Positions 51,931 to 60,465 of a stretch of 64,000 bases of DNA are shown here, in pieces (position 1 is the stretch's first letter; every line of letters starts with the position of its first letter). This DNA comes from Anaeromyxobacter diazotrophicus. GTDB lineage: Bacteria > Myxococcota > Myxococcia > Myxococcales > Anaeromyxobacteraceae. The notes below the pieces were generated by a model. The model was given only the letters and a program-made list of their open reading frames with translations. It was not told the origin of the DNA and searched no databases. The DNA is taken from positions 62,001-126,000 of the forward strand of contig NZ_BJTG01000004.1 of NCBI RefSeq assembly GCF_013340205.1. The letters run 5' to 3'. The position numbers and the translations under genes are program-made.

Positions 51931-52097
51931 CGCCGGGGTGACCGCAGCACGCGCAGGTGTAGAGGATCTCAGCAGGTTTTCCCCTGCGACGGCGGGCGCA
52001 GCGCAGGACTTGCGCGGTCGCCCCCTCGGGCCGGTGCGAATTGCGCTGCGGCAAGGCGGCCGAAGGGAGGGCGAGCAAGCGGGCGATCTCCGGGGCG

Positions 52098-53315
52098 TCA
52101 GCGGGCATGATCGGGCTTCCGCTGCGGATCGGCCGCGCCCGCTGGCCGGCGCGGCGCGCTCACCATCTGCTCGACCGCGGAGCGCGCCATCCGGCAGGCG
52201 AGCCGGGGCACCGTGCCCACCTTGCCGGCGTCGAAGAAGAAGACCCCGTCGTCCCCCTGGTTGTAGGACGTCGATTGCCAGAGGACGCGCCCCGCCCGGT
52301 CGTCGAGCACGGAGACCGTGAAGTTGGCGGTCGGCGCGCCGCTGCCGCCGGCGTCCGTGTAGTCGAAGACGTCGCCGGCCACGAGCAGGTCCACGCCGAG
52401 CGCGCCGTGCAGCGTCCGCAGCTGGTCGAGCGAGACGCCGCCCTCCATCACGATCCGCTGCCGGAGAAGCACGTCCCGCACCACCCCCGGCTCGACGAGG
52501 GTGAGCCCCGGCATCGAGGCGAGCTGCCGCGCGAACGTCAGCGCCACCGCCTCGCCGGCGAAGCGGCGGCGCGAGAGGTTGCGGAATGGGACCACCGCCA
52601 CCGTGAGCCGCTCCTCGTCCTGCGCGAAAATCCCCGTCCGCGACCGGACCTTGGGGCGGAAGCGCCGGCCGTCGGGGCAGGGCGGGGCGCTCGGCCCCTT
52701 CCCCTGGAGCGCGTCGGCGAGCGACTGGCCGAGCCGCGCGAGCACGCGGTCCCGCAGCGTGCGCACCTCGCGCACGATCCCGAGCCCGAGCAGGCCGGGC
52801 GACTCATCGCCCGCCTGGGCGACGCCGTCGATCCAGCGCACGGTCGCCTCAGGCCCGGAGACGAGGCGCATGGTCATGCCGAACGAGGGCCGCGACTCGT
52901 CGTAGAAGTCGAGCGAGGAGACGACGACCCCGTCCACGTCGAGGTCGCGCGCCGCGGCGGCCGAGGTGGCGGCGTCGATTCCGCCCGTGTAGCGGATGCG
53001 GTGTCGCGCGAGGAAGCGCTCGAGGAGGTCGCCGCCGATGACGTCGAGCCCCCGTCGCGCCAGGGCCAGCTCGACGGCGCCGCGGAGCTCGCGCGCGCCG
53101 ATCGCGGCGCCCGAGAGGTTCTCGACCGGGAACACCGCCACCCGCGCCAGCGCGCCGGGCTCGCGCGGCGGGACCGGCAGCGGGGCCTCCTCGGCCGGCT
53201 CGGCCGGCTCGGCCGGCGCCTGCGCCGCCGCGGGCGGGGGCAGCGCCCACGCCGCGGCGGCGAGCAGCGCCAGGAGGGCGCGGCGGCTACTTGAGGAGCT
53301 TGTCGATGAGGTCAT
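52098..53315 (-). CDS. Secreted CsgG/LpoB-like repeat protein
   Basis: A 405-residue exported protein with an Ala/Pro-rich start after the signal. It contains two copies of a CsgG-like nucleotide-free Rossmann-type module: RVAVFPVENLSG with LDVIGGDLLERFLARHRIRYTGG, and VAVVPFRNLSRRRFAGEAVALTFARQL with VEPGVVRDVLLRQRI. Each matches the first strand and helix of CsgG/GNA1162-type proteins, which are outer-membrane lipoprotein or pore components. It overlaps the preceding CsgG-like gene by 29 bases and follows it in one operon. There is no lipobox, so it may be periplasmic. Confidence 0.75.
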   Translation of the reverse strand: MTSSTSSSSSRRALLALLAAAAWALPPPAAAQAPAEPAEPAEEAPLPVPPREPGALARVAVFPVENLSGAAIGARELRGAVELALARRGLDVIGGDLLERFLARHRIRYTGGIDAATSAAAARDLDVDGVVVSSLDFYDESRPSFGMTMRLVSGPEATVRWIDGVAQAGDESPGLLGLGIVREVRTLRDRVLARLGQSLADALQGKGPSAPPCPDGRRFRPKVRSRTGIFAQDEERLTVAVVPFRNLSRRRFAGEAVALTFARQLASMPGLTLVEPGVVRDVLLRQRIVMEGGVSLDQLRTLHGALGVDLLVAGDVFDYTDAGGSGAPTANFTVSVLDDRAGRVLWQSTSYNQGDDGVFFFDAGKVGTVPRLACRMARSAVEQMVSAPRRPAGAADPQRKPDHAR

Positions 53316-53859
53316 TGACCGCGGCCTCGGTCACGTCGTTGATGGGCTCTCCGCCGCCGCCCAGCAGCCGGTCCCGGAAGCGGATCCCGCCCTTGGTGGT
53401 GGAGCCGGCGAAGACCACCTTGCCGGTGGCGGTCTCCTGCATCTGGATGCTCAGCGAGATGACGTTGGCGCTCGCGGTGCCCGAGCGCACGTCGCCGTAC
53501 TCCTTCACCACGCCGGTGATGACGGCGTCGGCCTTGAGCGTCTGGCCGAGCTTCACCACCTCGTCCACGCTCGGGGCCGTCGGAGAGGCGACGCCCACCT
53601 TGCCGAGCCCCCGGATCACCTCGCCCTGGGGGAGCACGTACACGGCGCCGGTGGAGAGCAGGGCGTTGGCGAAGACGTCGCGCACCCGGTCGCCGGCGAG
53701 GTTGTCGCGGCTCAGGTTCGTGAAGGGGACGACGGCCACCGTCTTCACGGAGCCGAAGTCCATGTTCGCGTCCTGATAGCGGTGCGAGGTGTGAGACGCG
53801 CACGCCGCCAGGATCACGAGCAGCGCGGCGGCGCGCGATGGGTTGAGGGACGGGTGCAT
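53287..53859 (-). CDS. GNA1162/CsgG-like outer-membrane lipoprotein
   Basis: A 190-residue lipoprotein (lipobox VILAAC). The ATG at 53859 has a GAGGAG site and is preferred over the ATG at 53874. The mature part starts with a CsgG-type module: TVAVVPFTNLSRDNLAGDRVRDVFANALLSTG (core VVPFTNLSRDNLAGD), then ADAVITGVVKEYGD and NVISLSIQMQETATGKVV, as in GNA1162 and CsgG. CsgG is the outer-membrane secretion channel of curli; GNA1162-like proteins are common in EET loci. Placed directly after the beta-barrel gene, it suggests a complex for exporting or holding filament components. Confidence 0.82.
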   Translation of the reverse strand: MHPSLNPSRAAALLVILAACASHTSHRYQDANMDFGSVKTVAVVPFTNLSRDNLAGDRVRDVFANALLSTGAVYVLPQGEVIRGLGKVGVASPTAPSVDEVVKLGQTLKADAVITGVVKEYGDVRSGTASANVISLSIQMQETATGKVVFAGSTTKGGIRFRDRLLGGGGEPINDVTEAAVNDLIDKLLK

Positions 53860-53880
53860 GTGGCTCCTCGGCATGCGCGG

Positions 53881-56118
53881 TCAGCGGAGCGCCAGCACCA
53901 GCCCCGCGAACAGCGAGCGGGAGCTGGTGTCGAGCGCCGGAGAGTGGGTGTCGTTGAGGCTGTAGGAGACGTCCACGAAGGTGCCCTGGCGGATGTTCCA
54001 GCGCAGCGACGGCCCGTACTGGCGGGTCTTGAGGTCGGCGGCGGTGTCGAGCGTCTCCGAGTATCCGAATCGGAGCAAGAGGGTGCCGCCGGGGAAGGGC
54101 GAGAAGCTGCCGTTGAAGTTGGCGAGCGTGGTGGTGCCGCGGGTCCCGATGACGCGGGCGACGCCGCCGGAGAGCGCCAGCGCGGGCACCGGCGTGAACG
54201 AGGCGGTGCCCTCCAGGCGGCGCGAGCGATCGGTCGTCTCGGGGCGGCCGGCCCCGGCCGAGGCGCTGGAGGAGCTGACGGCGGCGCTGCCGGTGAGCGC
54301 GAGGAGGCGGTTCGGGGTGAGGGTCGTGTTCGCGCCGAGGACCGCGTTCGTGATCGTCTGGCCGTTCTCGTTCCGGCCCGCGTTGTAGCTGGCGTTGGCG
54401 GAGAGGCTCACCCCCTGGTACAGGTCGGCCCGGACGCCGGCGGTGGCGCCGTTGCCGAACGAGGTGCCGGCCGCGTTCTGCCCGAGCTGGGCGTTGTAGG
54501 TGGCGCTGGCGCCGAGGGTCGGGAGCGGGTCGGCGGCCAGCGTGGCGCTGAAGCGGTTCGAGGACACGTGCCCGCGCGTCTCGTCCGAGTCGGCGCGGTC
54601 CAGGCGAGCGCTCAGGCCGACGATGGGCGAGAGCCGCTTCGTGAGCGAGAGGCCGTTCATGAGGCTCCACGTGTACTGCGCCGGGCCGAGGCGGTGGGTG
54701 ATGAAGAGCGAGGTGTCGTAGGCGAGGTTCGGGACGCTCAGGATCTGGTAGCGCGCCGAGGCGGTCAGCACGCCGCTCACGTCGGTGTGGCTGGCGCGCG
54801 CCTGCTCGGCGGGGACGATCTGCAGGAACTGGAGCTCGGTGACGAGGATGTTCGCGTAGCGCTGGTCCGCGGTGACCGAGGGCAGGATGCCCTTGGCGAC
54901 GACCTTGAGGTAGCGCGCCTGGGTCTGCTGGATGGTGATCTCGAACCGGTTGAAGAGCGAGCTGAACTGCACCGGCGCCCCGCCGCCGGCGGGGATCGCC
55001 TTGTCCACCCGCGCCCAGGTGACGTTGTCGTCGCTCCGGTAGACGTCGAAGGAGACGGCGTTCGCGACCGCGTCCGGGAGCTGCCGGTCCACCCAGAGGT
55101 AGAGGGTGTTGACGGTGGAGAGCGAGGTCCCGAACTGCGCGCCGAGATCGCGGAGCTTGACGTCGCCGGCGAGGACCGGGGCGAACCCGAGGTCGATCCC
55201 GGCGCTGCCGGCCAGGTCGCCGTCGACGAGGCGCTGGTTCGGCGCCAGGGTGTCGCGCTCCGGGGTGGCCGGGAAGTCCTCGATGAGGGAGAGGCCGGCG
55301 CTCGGCACCTGCGGCACCGCCACCGTGCCGCCGTTCCCTACCGCCAGCACGTCCGTGGTGCGCGCCGCCAGGCTGTAGGACACATAGGTCTGGAGCCGGT
55401 TGTCGAGGAGGTGGTCGGAGCGGGTGATCCGCCCGGCGTTCACGACGTCGCGCGACTCGCTGCGCTTCACCCGGTCGGTGTTGTCGGTGTAGCGGAAGCT
55501 GTAGCGGAGGTCGGTGTCGCGGTCGGGCGGGTAGATCGCGCCGAGGAACACCTCGTCGGTGGCGTTGTCGAGGGCGCGGCGGGAGCCGTCGTAGCTCAGG
55601 TTGCGCGAGAGGCGGAGCTGCAGGGAGGGCAGGTCGGCCGGGTTCCAGCCGGCGTAGGCGGTGTAGCTCTCGCGGAACCGGGTCGGGGCGCTCACTGCCT
55701 CCCCCGCGGTCGTCACCCTGGAGCTCTCCTCGGTGCGATCGTAGCTGAGGCCGCCGCCCAGCACCGGCGTGCCGAGGGTGAGCCGGCCGTAGCCCGTCCA
55801 GCGCTTCAGGTCCTGGTCGGTGCGGACGCCGTCGAGCGAGGTCTTCCCGAGCGTCCACTCGTAGAGCCCGCCGCCCGAGAAGCTCACGAGCGGGAAGAGC
55901 TGCTTGTCGAGCGCCAGCCGGTAGCGCTGCAGCCACTGGCTGATGCGGCTCTCGGTGACGTTGCCGGCCGCGTCGGTGGTGCGGGTCACCGAGTTGACGT
56001 AGCTCGGCTCGGCCACCGCGGAGAGGCTGTCGCCGCGCGCGGCGGCGGCCCACGCGGCGAGCACCAGGGCGCAGAGCGCCCGGGCCGCGATCGCGCTGGC
56101 ATCGCTCCGCGCCGGCAT
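53881..56118 (-). CDS. Outer-membrane beta-barrel protein with inserted discoidin-like domain
   Basis: A 745-residue exported protein. After the signal peptide it consists of alternating short beta strands with aromatic ends (SRISQWLQRYRLAL, LRYSFRYTDNT, TYVSYSLAAR, and LFAGLVLAL at the C-terminus), as in large porin-like barrels of cytochrome conduits. About residues 305-435 break this pattern with a galactose-binding/discoidin-like segment (LYLWVD, VSFDVYRSDDNVTWARVDK, ARYLKVVAK, ILVTELQF). It may embed a cytochrome in the outer membrane or secrete one. Three bases separate it from the upstream YVTN gene, and it is followed by the GNA1162-like lipoprotein. Confidence 0.75.
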   Translation of the reverse strand: MPARSDASAIAARALCALVLAAWAAAARGDSLSAVAEPSYVNSVTRTTDAAGNVTESRISQWLQRYRLALDKQLFPLVSFSGGGLYEWTLGKTSLDGVRTDQDLKRWTGYGRLTLGTPVLGGGLSYDRTEESSRVTTAGEAVSAPTRFRESYTAYAGWNPADLPSLQLRLSRNLSYDGSRRALDNATDEVFLGAIYPPDRDTDLRYSFRYTDNTDRVKRSESRDVVNAGRITRSDHLLDNRLQTYVSYSLAARTTDVLAVGNGGTVAVPQVPSAGLSLIEDFPATPERDTLAPNQRLVDGDLAGSAGIDLGFAPVLAGDVKLRDLGAQFGTSLSTVNTLYLWVDRQLPDAVANAVSFDVYRSDDNVTWARVDKAIPAGGGAPVQFSSLFNRFEITIQQTQARYLKVVAKGILPSVTADQRYANILVTELQFLQIVPAEQARASHTDVSGVLTASARYQILSVPNLAYDTSLFITHRLGPAQYTWSLMNGLSLTKRLSPIVGLSARLDRADSDETRGHVSSNRFSATLAADPLPTLGASATYNAQLGQNAAGTSFGNGATAGVRADLYQGVSLSANASYNAGRNENGQTITNAVLGANTTLTPNRLLALTGSAAVSSSSASAGAGRPETTDRSRRLEGTASFTPVPALALSGGVARVIGTRGTTTLANFNGSFSPFPGGTLLLRFGYSETLDTAADLKTRQYGPSLRWNIRQGTFVDVSYSLNDTHSPALDTSSRSLFAGLVLALR

Positions 56119-56121
56119 CGC

Positions 56122-57525
56122 TCAGCGGAGCTCCCCCTCGATCGCGGTGGCGTAGGGCGACTCGCCGACGTCCACCAGGCCCGTCAGGTGCCGGCTGGTG
56201 AGGTCGATGAAGGCGACGGCGCGGAGGTCGGGGAGGACGGCCAGGAGGGTGTTCTCCACCTCGTCCACCGCCAGCGTCGAGGCGGCGCCGGGCAGCTCGA
56301 AGCTGTCGATGGGGACGATGGAGAGCGGGTCGAACACCTCGAGGGTGCGACCGACCGCGACGTAGACGCGGTCGGTGCGGACGTCCACCTCGACCGCGCT
56401 CGCCCCCAGCCCGACGTAGAGGCGGCTCGCCACCGTGAGGTCGGGCAGCGTGAGCACCGTCAGGTAGGAGGAGCCGCCGTGGACGACGTAGAGCCGCCCG
56501 CCCGTCCGGTCCACCTGGCCGCGCAGCGGCTCGGCGTCCACCGGCACCGTCGCCGCGACCTGCCGGCTTGGCAGGTCCACCACCGTGACGGTGTTGGAGC
56601 GCCGGTTGAAGACGTAGGCGCGGCGGCCCGAGCGGTCGAGCCGGAGCGAGTAGGGCTCCTCGCCGGTCGGCGCGCGGGCGAGCTCGCTGGCGGTGGACAG
56701 GTCGAGGAAGCTCACTGAGTAGGAGCCCTGGTTGAGGACCACCAGCGCCTGCCCGTCCGGCGTGAGCGCCAGCTCCCGCGGCCGATCGCCGCCGCGCAGC
56801 GGGAGGCGCTGCAGATCGGCGCCGGTGGCGAGGTCCAGGACCTCCACCTGGTCCTCGCCAGGGAGCGCGACGTACGCGCGGTGGGCGCGGCGGTCGAGCA
56901 CGACGCCCTCCGGGGCGCGCCCGACCGGCGTCACCGCCAGCGCCCGGTGCCGGTGCCGGTCGAAGGCGGTGAGGCTGGCGAGGGCGGTGCTGGAGCAGTA
57001 GCCGATGAGCTGCTCGACGGGCGTCCGCGCCTGCTCGGCCGTGAAAGCGGGCGAGAAGGCGAAGCTCCGGTCCACGGAGCGCGCGTACTGCAGCGTGAGC
57101 GCGACCAGCGTGGCCCGCCCGCGCTCCACCTGGAACGCCACCGGGACGCGGTCGGGCTCCGGCGGTACGAGCAGGTCGGAGCGACCCTCGGGCGAGCCGA
57201 GGGTGGCGCGCTTCACCGTGAGGAGGAGCGAGGTGTAGTCCCCGGGCGGTAGCCGTCCCCAGGCGAGCAGCCGCTGCCGGCTGGTCCCGAGGCCACCCAG
57301 GTTAGGGAGAAGCAGCTCGAGCGGAGCGGCGGGCCCGTCGGCGCGCGCCACCTGCGCGGCGGACACGGTGAAGGCGAGGTGCTCAGCCTCGGCCGGGAAG
57401 GGCTCGAGGTAGACGTACACCTCCCCTTCGTCCCCGAGGGGAGGGAGGGTGCGCTGCGAGCGCGCCGGTGCCGCACAGGCGAAGGCGCACATGGCCAGCG
57501 CGAGCCAGGTCGTGGCGCTCCTCAT
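56122..57525 (-). CDS. Secreted YVTN-type beta-propeller protein
   Basis: A 467-residue exported protein. The ATG at 57525 has GGAGG six bases upstream; the frame before it is spurious. The first 150 residues form a beta-rich domain with a DUF4382-like pattern (LAFTVSAAQVARADG, then GDYTSLLLTVKRA). From about residue 180 there are YVTN/NHL repeats: YVALPGEDQVEVLDLATG, RAYVFNRRSNTVTVVDL, LYVVHGGSSYLTVLTL, which build a beta-propeller. No haem site. It starts the operon with the beta-barrel and CsgG-like genes, downstream of the omcS-like terminator. Confidence 0.8.
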   Translation of the reverse strand: MRSATTWLALAMCAFACAAPARSQRTLPPLGDEGEVYVYLEPFPAEAEHLAFTVSAAQVARADGPAAPLELLLPNLGGLGTSRQRLLAWGRLPPGDYTSLLLTVKRATLGSPEGRSDLLVPPEPDRVPVAFQVERGRATLVALTLQYARSVDRSFAFSPAFTAEQARTPVEQLIGYCSSTALASLTAFDRHRHRALAVTPVGRAPEGVVLDRRAHRAYVALPGEDQVEVLDLATGADLQRLPLRGGDRPRELALTPDGQALVVLNQGSYSVSFLDLSTASELARAPTGEEPYSLRLDRSGRRAYVFNRRSNTVTVVDLPSRQVAATVPVDAEPLRGQVDRTGGRLYVVHGGSSYLTVLTLPDLTVASRLYVGLGASAVEVDVRTDRVYVAVGRTLEVFDPLSIVPIDSFELPGAASTLAVDEVENTLLAVLPDLRAVAFIDLTSRHLTGLVDVGESPYATAIEGELR

Positions 57526-57616
57526 CGGGCCTCCCAGGAAGAGGGCCATCGTAACCCGGCCGAGCGACCGGGCGATCGCGAAATCGGCTGCGGCGGCATC
57601 GCGCCACGGTCGGGAA

Positions 57617-57649
57617 TAAAAAAAGGGAGGCCGCTTTCGCGGCCCCCCT
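57617..57649 (-). terminator. Rho-independent terminator of the omcS-like gene
   Basis: On the minus strand: GGGGGGCCGC, loop GAAA, GCGGCCTCCC, then seven Ts. It begins 27 bases after the stop of the OmcS-like gene at 57676. This is the clearest intrinsic terminator in the window. It separates the omcS-like unit from the YVTN/barrel operon. Confidence 0.9.
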
Positions 57650-57675
57650 CTCACGTCAGCAGCAGCGGAGGACGG

Positions 57676-59022
57676 CTAGTCCTTCGCGTGGCACTTGTTG
57701 CAGAGACCGCGGGCGTACGGCCCGAACGCGGTCGCCGCGCGGCCGTAGTACGCGACCTGCAGGGCGGTCTGGTCGAGGCCCATGTTGATCTTGCCGTCGG
57801 CCGTGCTCGGGTCGTAGATGGCGTTGCCCGAGGCGTCCGCGATCGTCATGAACTCGTTGTAGATGCTGTAACGGGTCATGCTCTCGAAGGCCGACGCGTG
57901 CGCGCGGTGGCAGGAGAGGCAGATGACGTTCGGGGCGTTGGTGGTGTCCGCGCCGAACTTCGGCGAGGCGACGGCCGCCGCGAGGGCGGTGTAGTCGTTC
58001 GTGCCGAGCTCGAAGGGCACCAGGGTGGTGTACGCGGTGGCCTGCGCGCCCGTCATGATGCCCGAGGTGACGTAGCTGTTGTAGTTCGTCACGATGAACG
58101 ACGGGAGCTTGGCGAGGTTACCGGCCGGGTGAACCAGGCCGGGCATGCCGGAGGTGTAGCCGTTCTCGAGCATCCCACCGTGGCAGTTGGCGCACCACTC
58201 GGCCATGCCCTGGCCGTAAGCGACGCGGACCAGCGCGGAGCCGTCCGTGCCCTCGGAGGCGTTGTAGTTGCCGGCGACGACGGCGGCGGGCGGGTCGTTC
58301 GCGAAGGCGAAGCTGCCCGTGCCGGAGAAGGACTTCGGCTGGTAGTTCTTGCCGGCGAGGAGGCGATACACGCCGACCGCACCCTTGCCAGCGACCGGGG
58401 CGGCGCTGGTGTTGTACGAGCCGGAGTTGAAGATCGGGAGGCCAGTGGTGGCGATCGCGCCGGTCGCGTCACGGCGGTAACGGCCGTGCGGGTCGTGGCA
58501 GGAGGAGCAGGCCAGGTTCTCGCGGGGGAACGTGCCGCCCGGCGCGACGGTCTGGATCGCGTCCTTGTTGTAGCCGTAGTCGGCCGCGACGATGTTGTGG
58601 CCGTGGCGGTCGCCCTCGATCGAGGTCAGCGCGCCGCGCACCTTGAAGTTCAGGGTCTTCTTCACCCAGCCGAAGTCACCGCCCGGGGTCTGGGTCTGGG
58701 GGACCTGCGCCGAGGTGAGGAGCGTGCCCGGCACGGAGTCGCCGACCATCAGGCTGTCCGGGGTGGCGATGTGGTAGCTGCTCGGGCGGTCCAGCGGACC
58801 CTCGTGGCAGTTGAGGCAGGCCGACGACTGGTCGCTGGCCTTGAGGAGGTAGATCCCCGACTGGAGGATCGTCCCGCCCTTCGGGGTCATCTTCGCGCCC
58901 TCGAAGGAGTTGTGCATCGTGTGGCAGCCTTCGCACTCGCCGACGCCGCCGGAGTGGAAGGCGTACGCGTTGCCGAAGGCAAGCGCGAACACCGCCGCGA
59001 ACGTGATCTTGAGAAGCTTCAT
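57676..59022 (-). CDS. omcS: OmcS-like hexahaem nanowire cytochrome c
   Basis: A 448-residue exported protein (signal LKITFAAVFALAFGNAYA) with six CxxCH motifs: CEGCH, CLNCH, CSSCH, CANCH, CLSCH, CNKCH. It matches from end to end the Geobacter sulfurreducens OmcS sequence as I remember it: AFHSGGVGECEGCHTMHNS, TPGGDFGWVKKTL, EGDRHGHNIVAADY, CSSCHDPHGRYRR, ATTGLPIFNSGSY, VAYGQGMAEWCANCH, LVHPAGN, CLSCHRAHASAFESMTRY, TIADASGNAIYDP and the terminal GLCNKCHAKD. OmcS is 432 residues and polymerises into haem-stacked filaments that carry electrons out of the cell. Start ATG at 59022 has a GGGGAGAG site. The His contexts needed for neighbour-to-neighbour ligation appear conserved. Confidence 0.93.
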   Translation of the reverse strand: MKLLKITFAAVFALAFGNAYAFHSGGVGECEGCHTMHNSFEGAKMTPKGGTILQSGIYLLKASDQSSACLNCHEGPLDRPSSYHIATPDSLMVGDSVPGTLLTSAQVPQTQTPGGDFGWVKKTLNFKVRGALTSIEGDRHGHNIVAADYGYNKDAIQTVAPGGTFPRENLACSSCHDPHGRYRRDATGAIATTGLPIFNSGSYNTSAAPVAGKGAVGVYRLLAGKNYQPKSFSGTGSFAFANDPPAAVVAGNYNASEGTDGSALVRVAYGQGMAEWCANCHGGMLENGYTSGMPGLVHPAGNLAKLPSFIVTNYNSYVTSGIMTGAQATAYTTLVPFELGTNDYTALAAAVASPKFGADTTNAPNVICLSCHRAHASAFESMTRYSIYNEFMTIADASGNAIYDPSTADGKINMGLDQTALQVAYYGRAATAFGPYARGLCNKCHAKD

Positions 59023-59107
59023 TGACTCTCCCCTTCTGTTGGACTGCTGACCTGCTGCGTTTGAGCTGCGACTGCGACTGCTCTCCCCCACAACAGTGAA
59101 TGAACTC

Positions 59108-60052
59108 TCAGTTCAAAAGCTGCGCGGCGTCCTCGATCTGGAAGACGCTGACGCCGCGCCGCGCGTACTGCGAGACGAAGACGCGGCCATGGCCCGCCTC
59201 GATGTCGACCGGCGCGAGCAGGTTCTCCGGGTTCGGGCCGCGGTAGCCGAACTCGCGCTGGAAGCGGAGCTCCTTGTCGAACACCAGCACCGCCGACTTG
59301 AGGAGGTCGGTGACGTAGATGCGGCCCTGCTCGTCGGCGGCGATCCCGGCGACGATGTTGAACTTGCCCGGCGCGCCGCCGCGCTGGCCGAAGGGGCGGA
59401 GCTTGCCGTCGAGCGAGAGGACGAAGGCCCTGAAGAGCGGCTGGATGGTGAAGAGGACGTTGCCCTCGCGATCGACGTTGAACCCCTTGAACCCGAGGTC
59501 CTGCCGCTGCTGCTCGTTCTTCACCTCGAGCATCGGGCCGACGTCGAGGAGCTGCTGAAACCGGCCCTCGAGATCGGTGACGACGACCTTCATCGCGCCG
59601 AAGTCGCACAGGTACAGGTGACCCTGGGCCTGACGGAGCCCGCCCGGCCGAAAGTTCGTGAGCGACGGAGGCAACCCGGTGACCGCGACCTTGTGCAGCA
59701 CCTCGCCGCGGAAGTTGCAGCGGACGAGCGTGAGCTGCTGGTCGGCGGTGAGGGCCATGAGCTCGCCGTCGTCGAGCGCGGCGATGGAGAGGACGCTGCC
59801 GAGCTCGCGGTCCTCGCCGAAGGCGAAGACCTCCATGCCGCTCTGGTTGAAGACGCGGACCCCGCCGCCGCCGAGGACGAACAGCTCGTCGTCGCGGGCG
59901 TCGTAAGAGAGTCGGGCGCCCTGGAACGGGATGAAGCCGTTCAGGGTGGAGAGGCTGTAGAGATAGCGGGCGCGGATCGCCTGCGCGTCGGCGGCCTGCG
60001 GCAGGGCCGCGAGGGCAGCGAGGACGGCGGCGATGGCGACGCGCTGCTTCAT
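59108..60052 (-). CDS. Secreted NHL-repeat beta-propeller protein before omcS
   Basis: A 314-residue exported protein (signal VAIAAVLAALAALPQAADA) made of NHL-like repeats: RLSYDARDDELFVLGGGGVRVFNQSG, LKSAVLVFDKELRFQREFGYRG and FNIVAGIAADEQGRIYVTDL. In Geobacter an NHL-repeat gene stands next to omcS as I recall; the same arrangement here suggests a function in folding or export of the filament subunit. The ATG at 60052 has a GGAGAGAC site. An 86-bp gap leads to omcS, which has its own ribosome site. No haem motif is seen. Confidence 0.85.
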   Translation of the reverse strand: MKQRVAIAAVLAALAALPQAADAQAIRARYLYSLSTLNGFIPFQGARLSYDARDDELFVLGGGGVRVFNQSGMEVFAFGEDRELGSVLSIAALDDGELMALTADQQLTLVRCNFRGEVLHKVAVTGLPPSLTNFRPGGLRQAQGHLYLCDFGAMKVVVTDLEGRFQQLLDVGPMLEVKNEQQRQDLGFKGFNVDREGNVLFTIQPLFRAFVLSLDGKLRPFGQRGGAPGKFNIVAGIAADEQGRIYVTDLLKSAVLVFDKELRFQREFGYRGPNPENLLAPVDIEAGHGRVFVSQYARRGVSVFQIEDAAQLLN

Positions 60053-60124
60053 GTCTCTCCTGTGGGCGGGCGGCCAGGCCCCACCTCTCCCTGCGACCAG
60101 CCCCACTTCGGTGCAGGAGCCCTA

Positions 60125-60140
60125 AGCATCGAAAGTGCCA
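60125..60140 (-). promoter_or_regulatory. Sigma-54 (-24/-12) promoter of the NHL-omcS operon
   Basis: On the minus strand the site reads TGGCACTTTCGATGCT. It carries the full TGGCAC of the -24 box and ATGCT at -12, with invariant GG and GC ten bases apart. Predicted transcript start near 60114, 62 bases before the NHL ATG. Confidence 0.75.
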
Positions 60141-60465
60141 GCGCGGCAAAGGCGCCAACCGCTGTAAAAGCAGATGGTTGGCTGCGGCAGGGCGATGGGG
60201 GAATTGGCGGCGAGTGGGCGCTATCACCCAAGGCGCTGGTCAGGTCGCCCCGGTCCCAGGCGCTCGCTCCATGGGCGCTGCGGCGGAAGGTCGCAGGCCT
60301 TACCGCGCAGTGAGCGACGGTCCGTCACTCCCGGTGCGTGCGAGGCGCATCGGTTGCGCGGACGGCGCTCCGCACGGGGGACGAGCGCCTGCTTTGGGCC
60401 ATCGTCCGGGGGAGAAACCAGCCGGACGCGACCGCTGGGGCTTTTCACCCGCTCGCGAAACGCGA

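Noticed and set aside
51972-51987. Hairpin GCAGG/CCTGC as terminator of the CsgG-like operon
   Set aside because: Only a 5-bp stem, no T-tract, and more than 100 bases after the stop.
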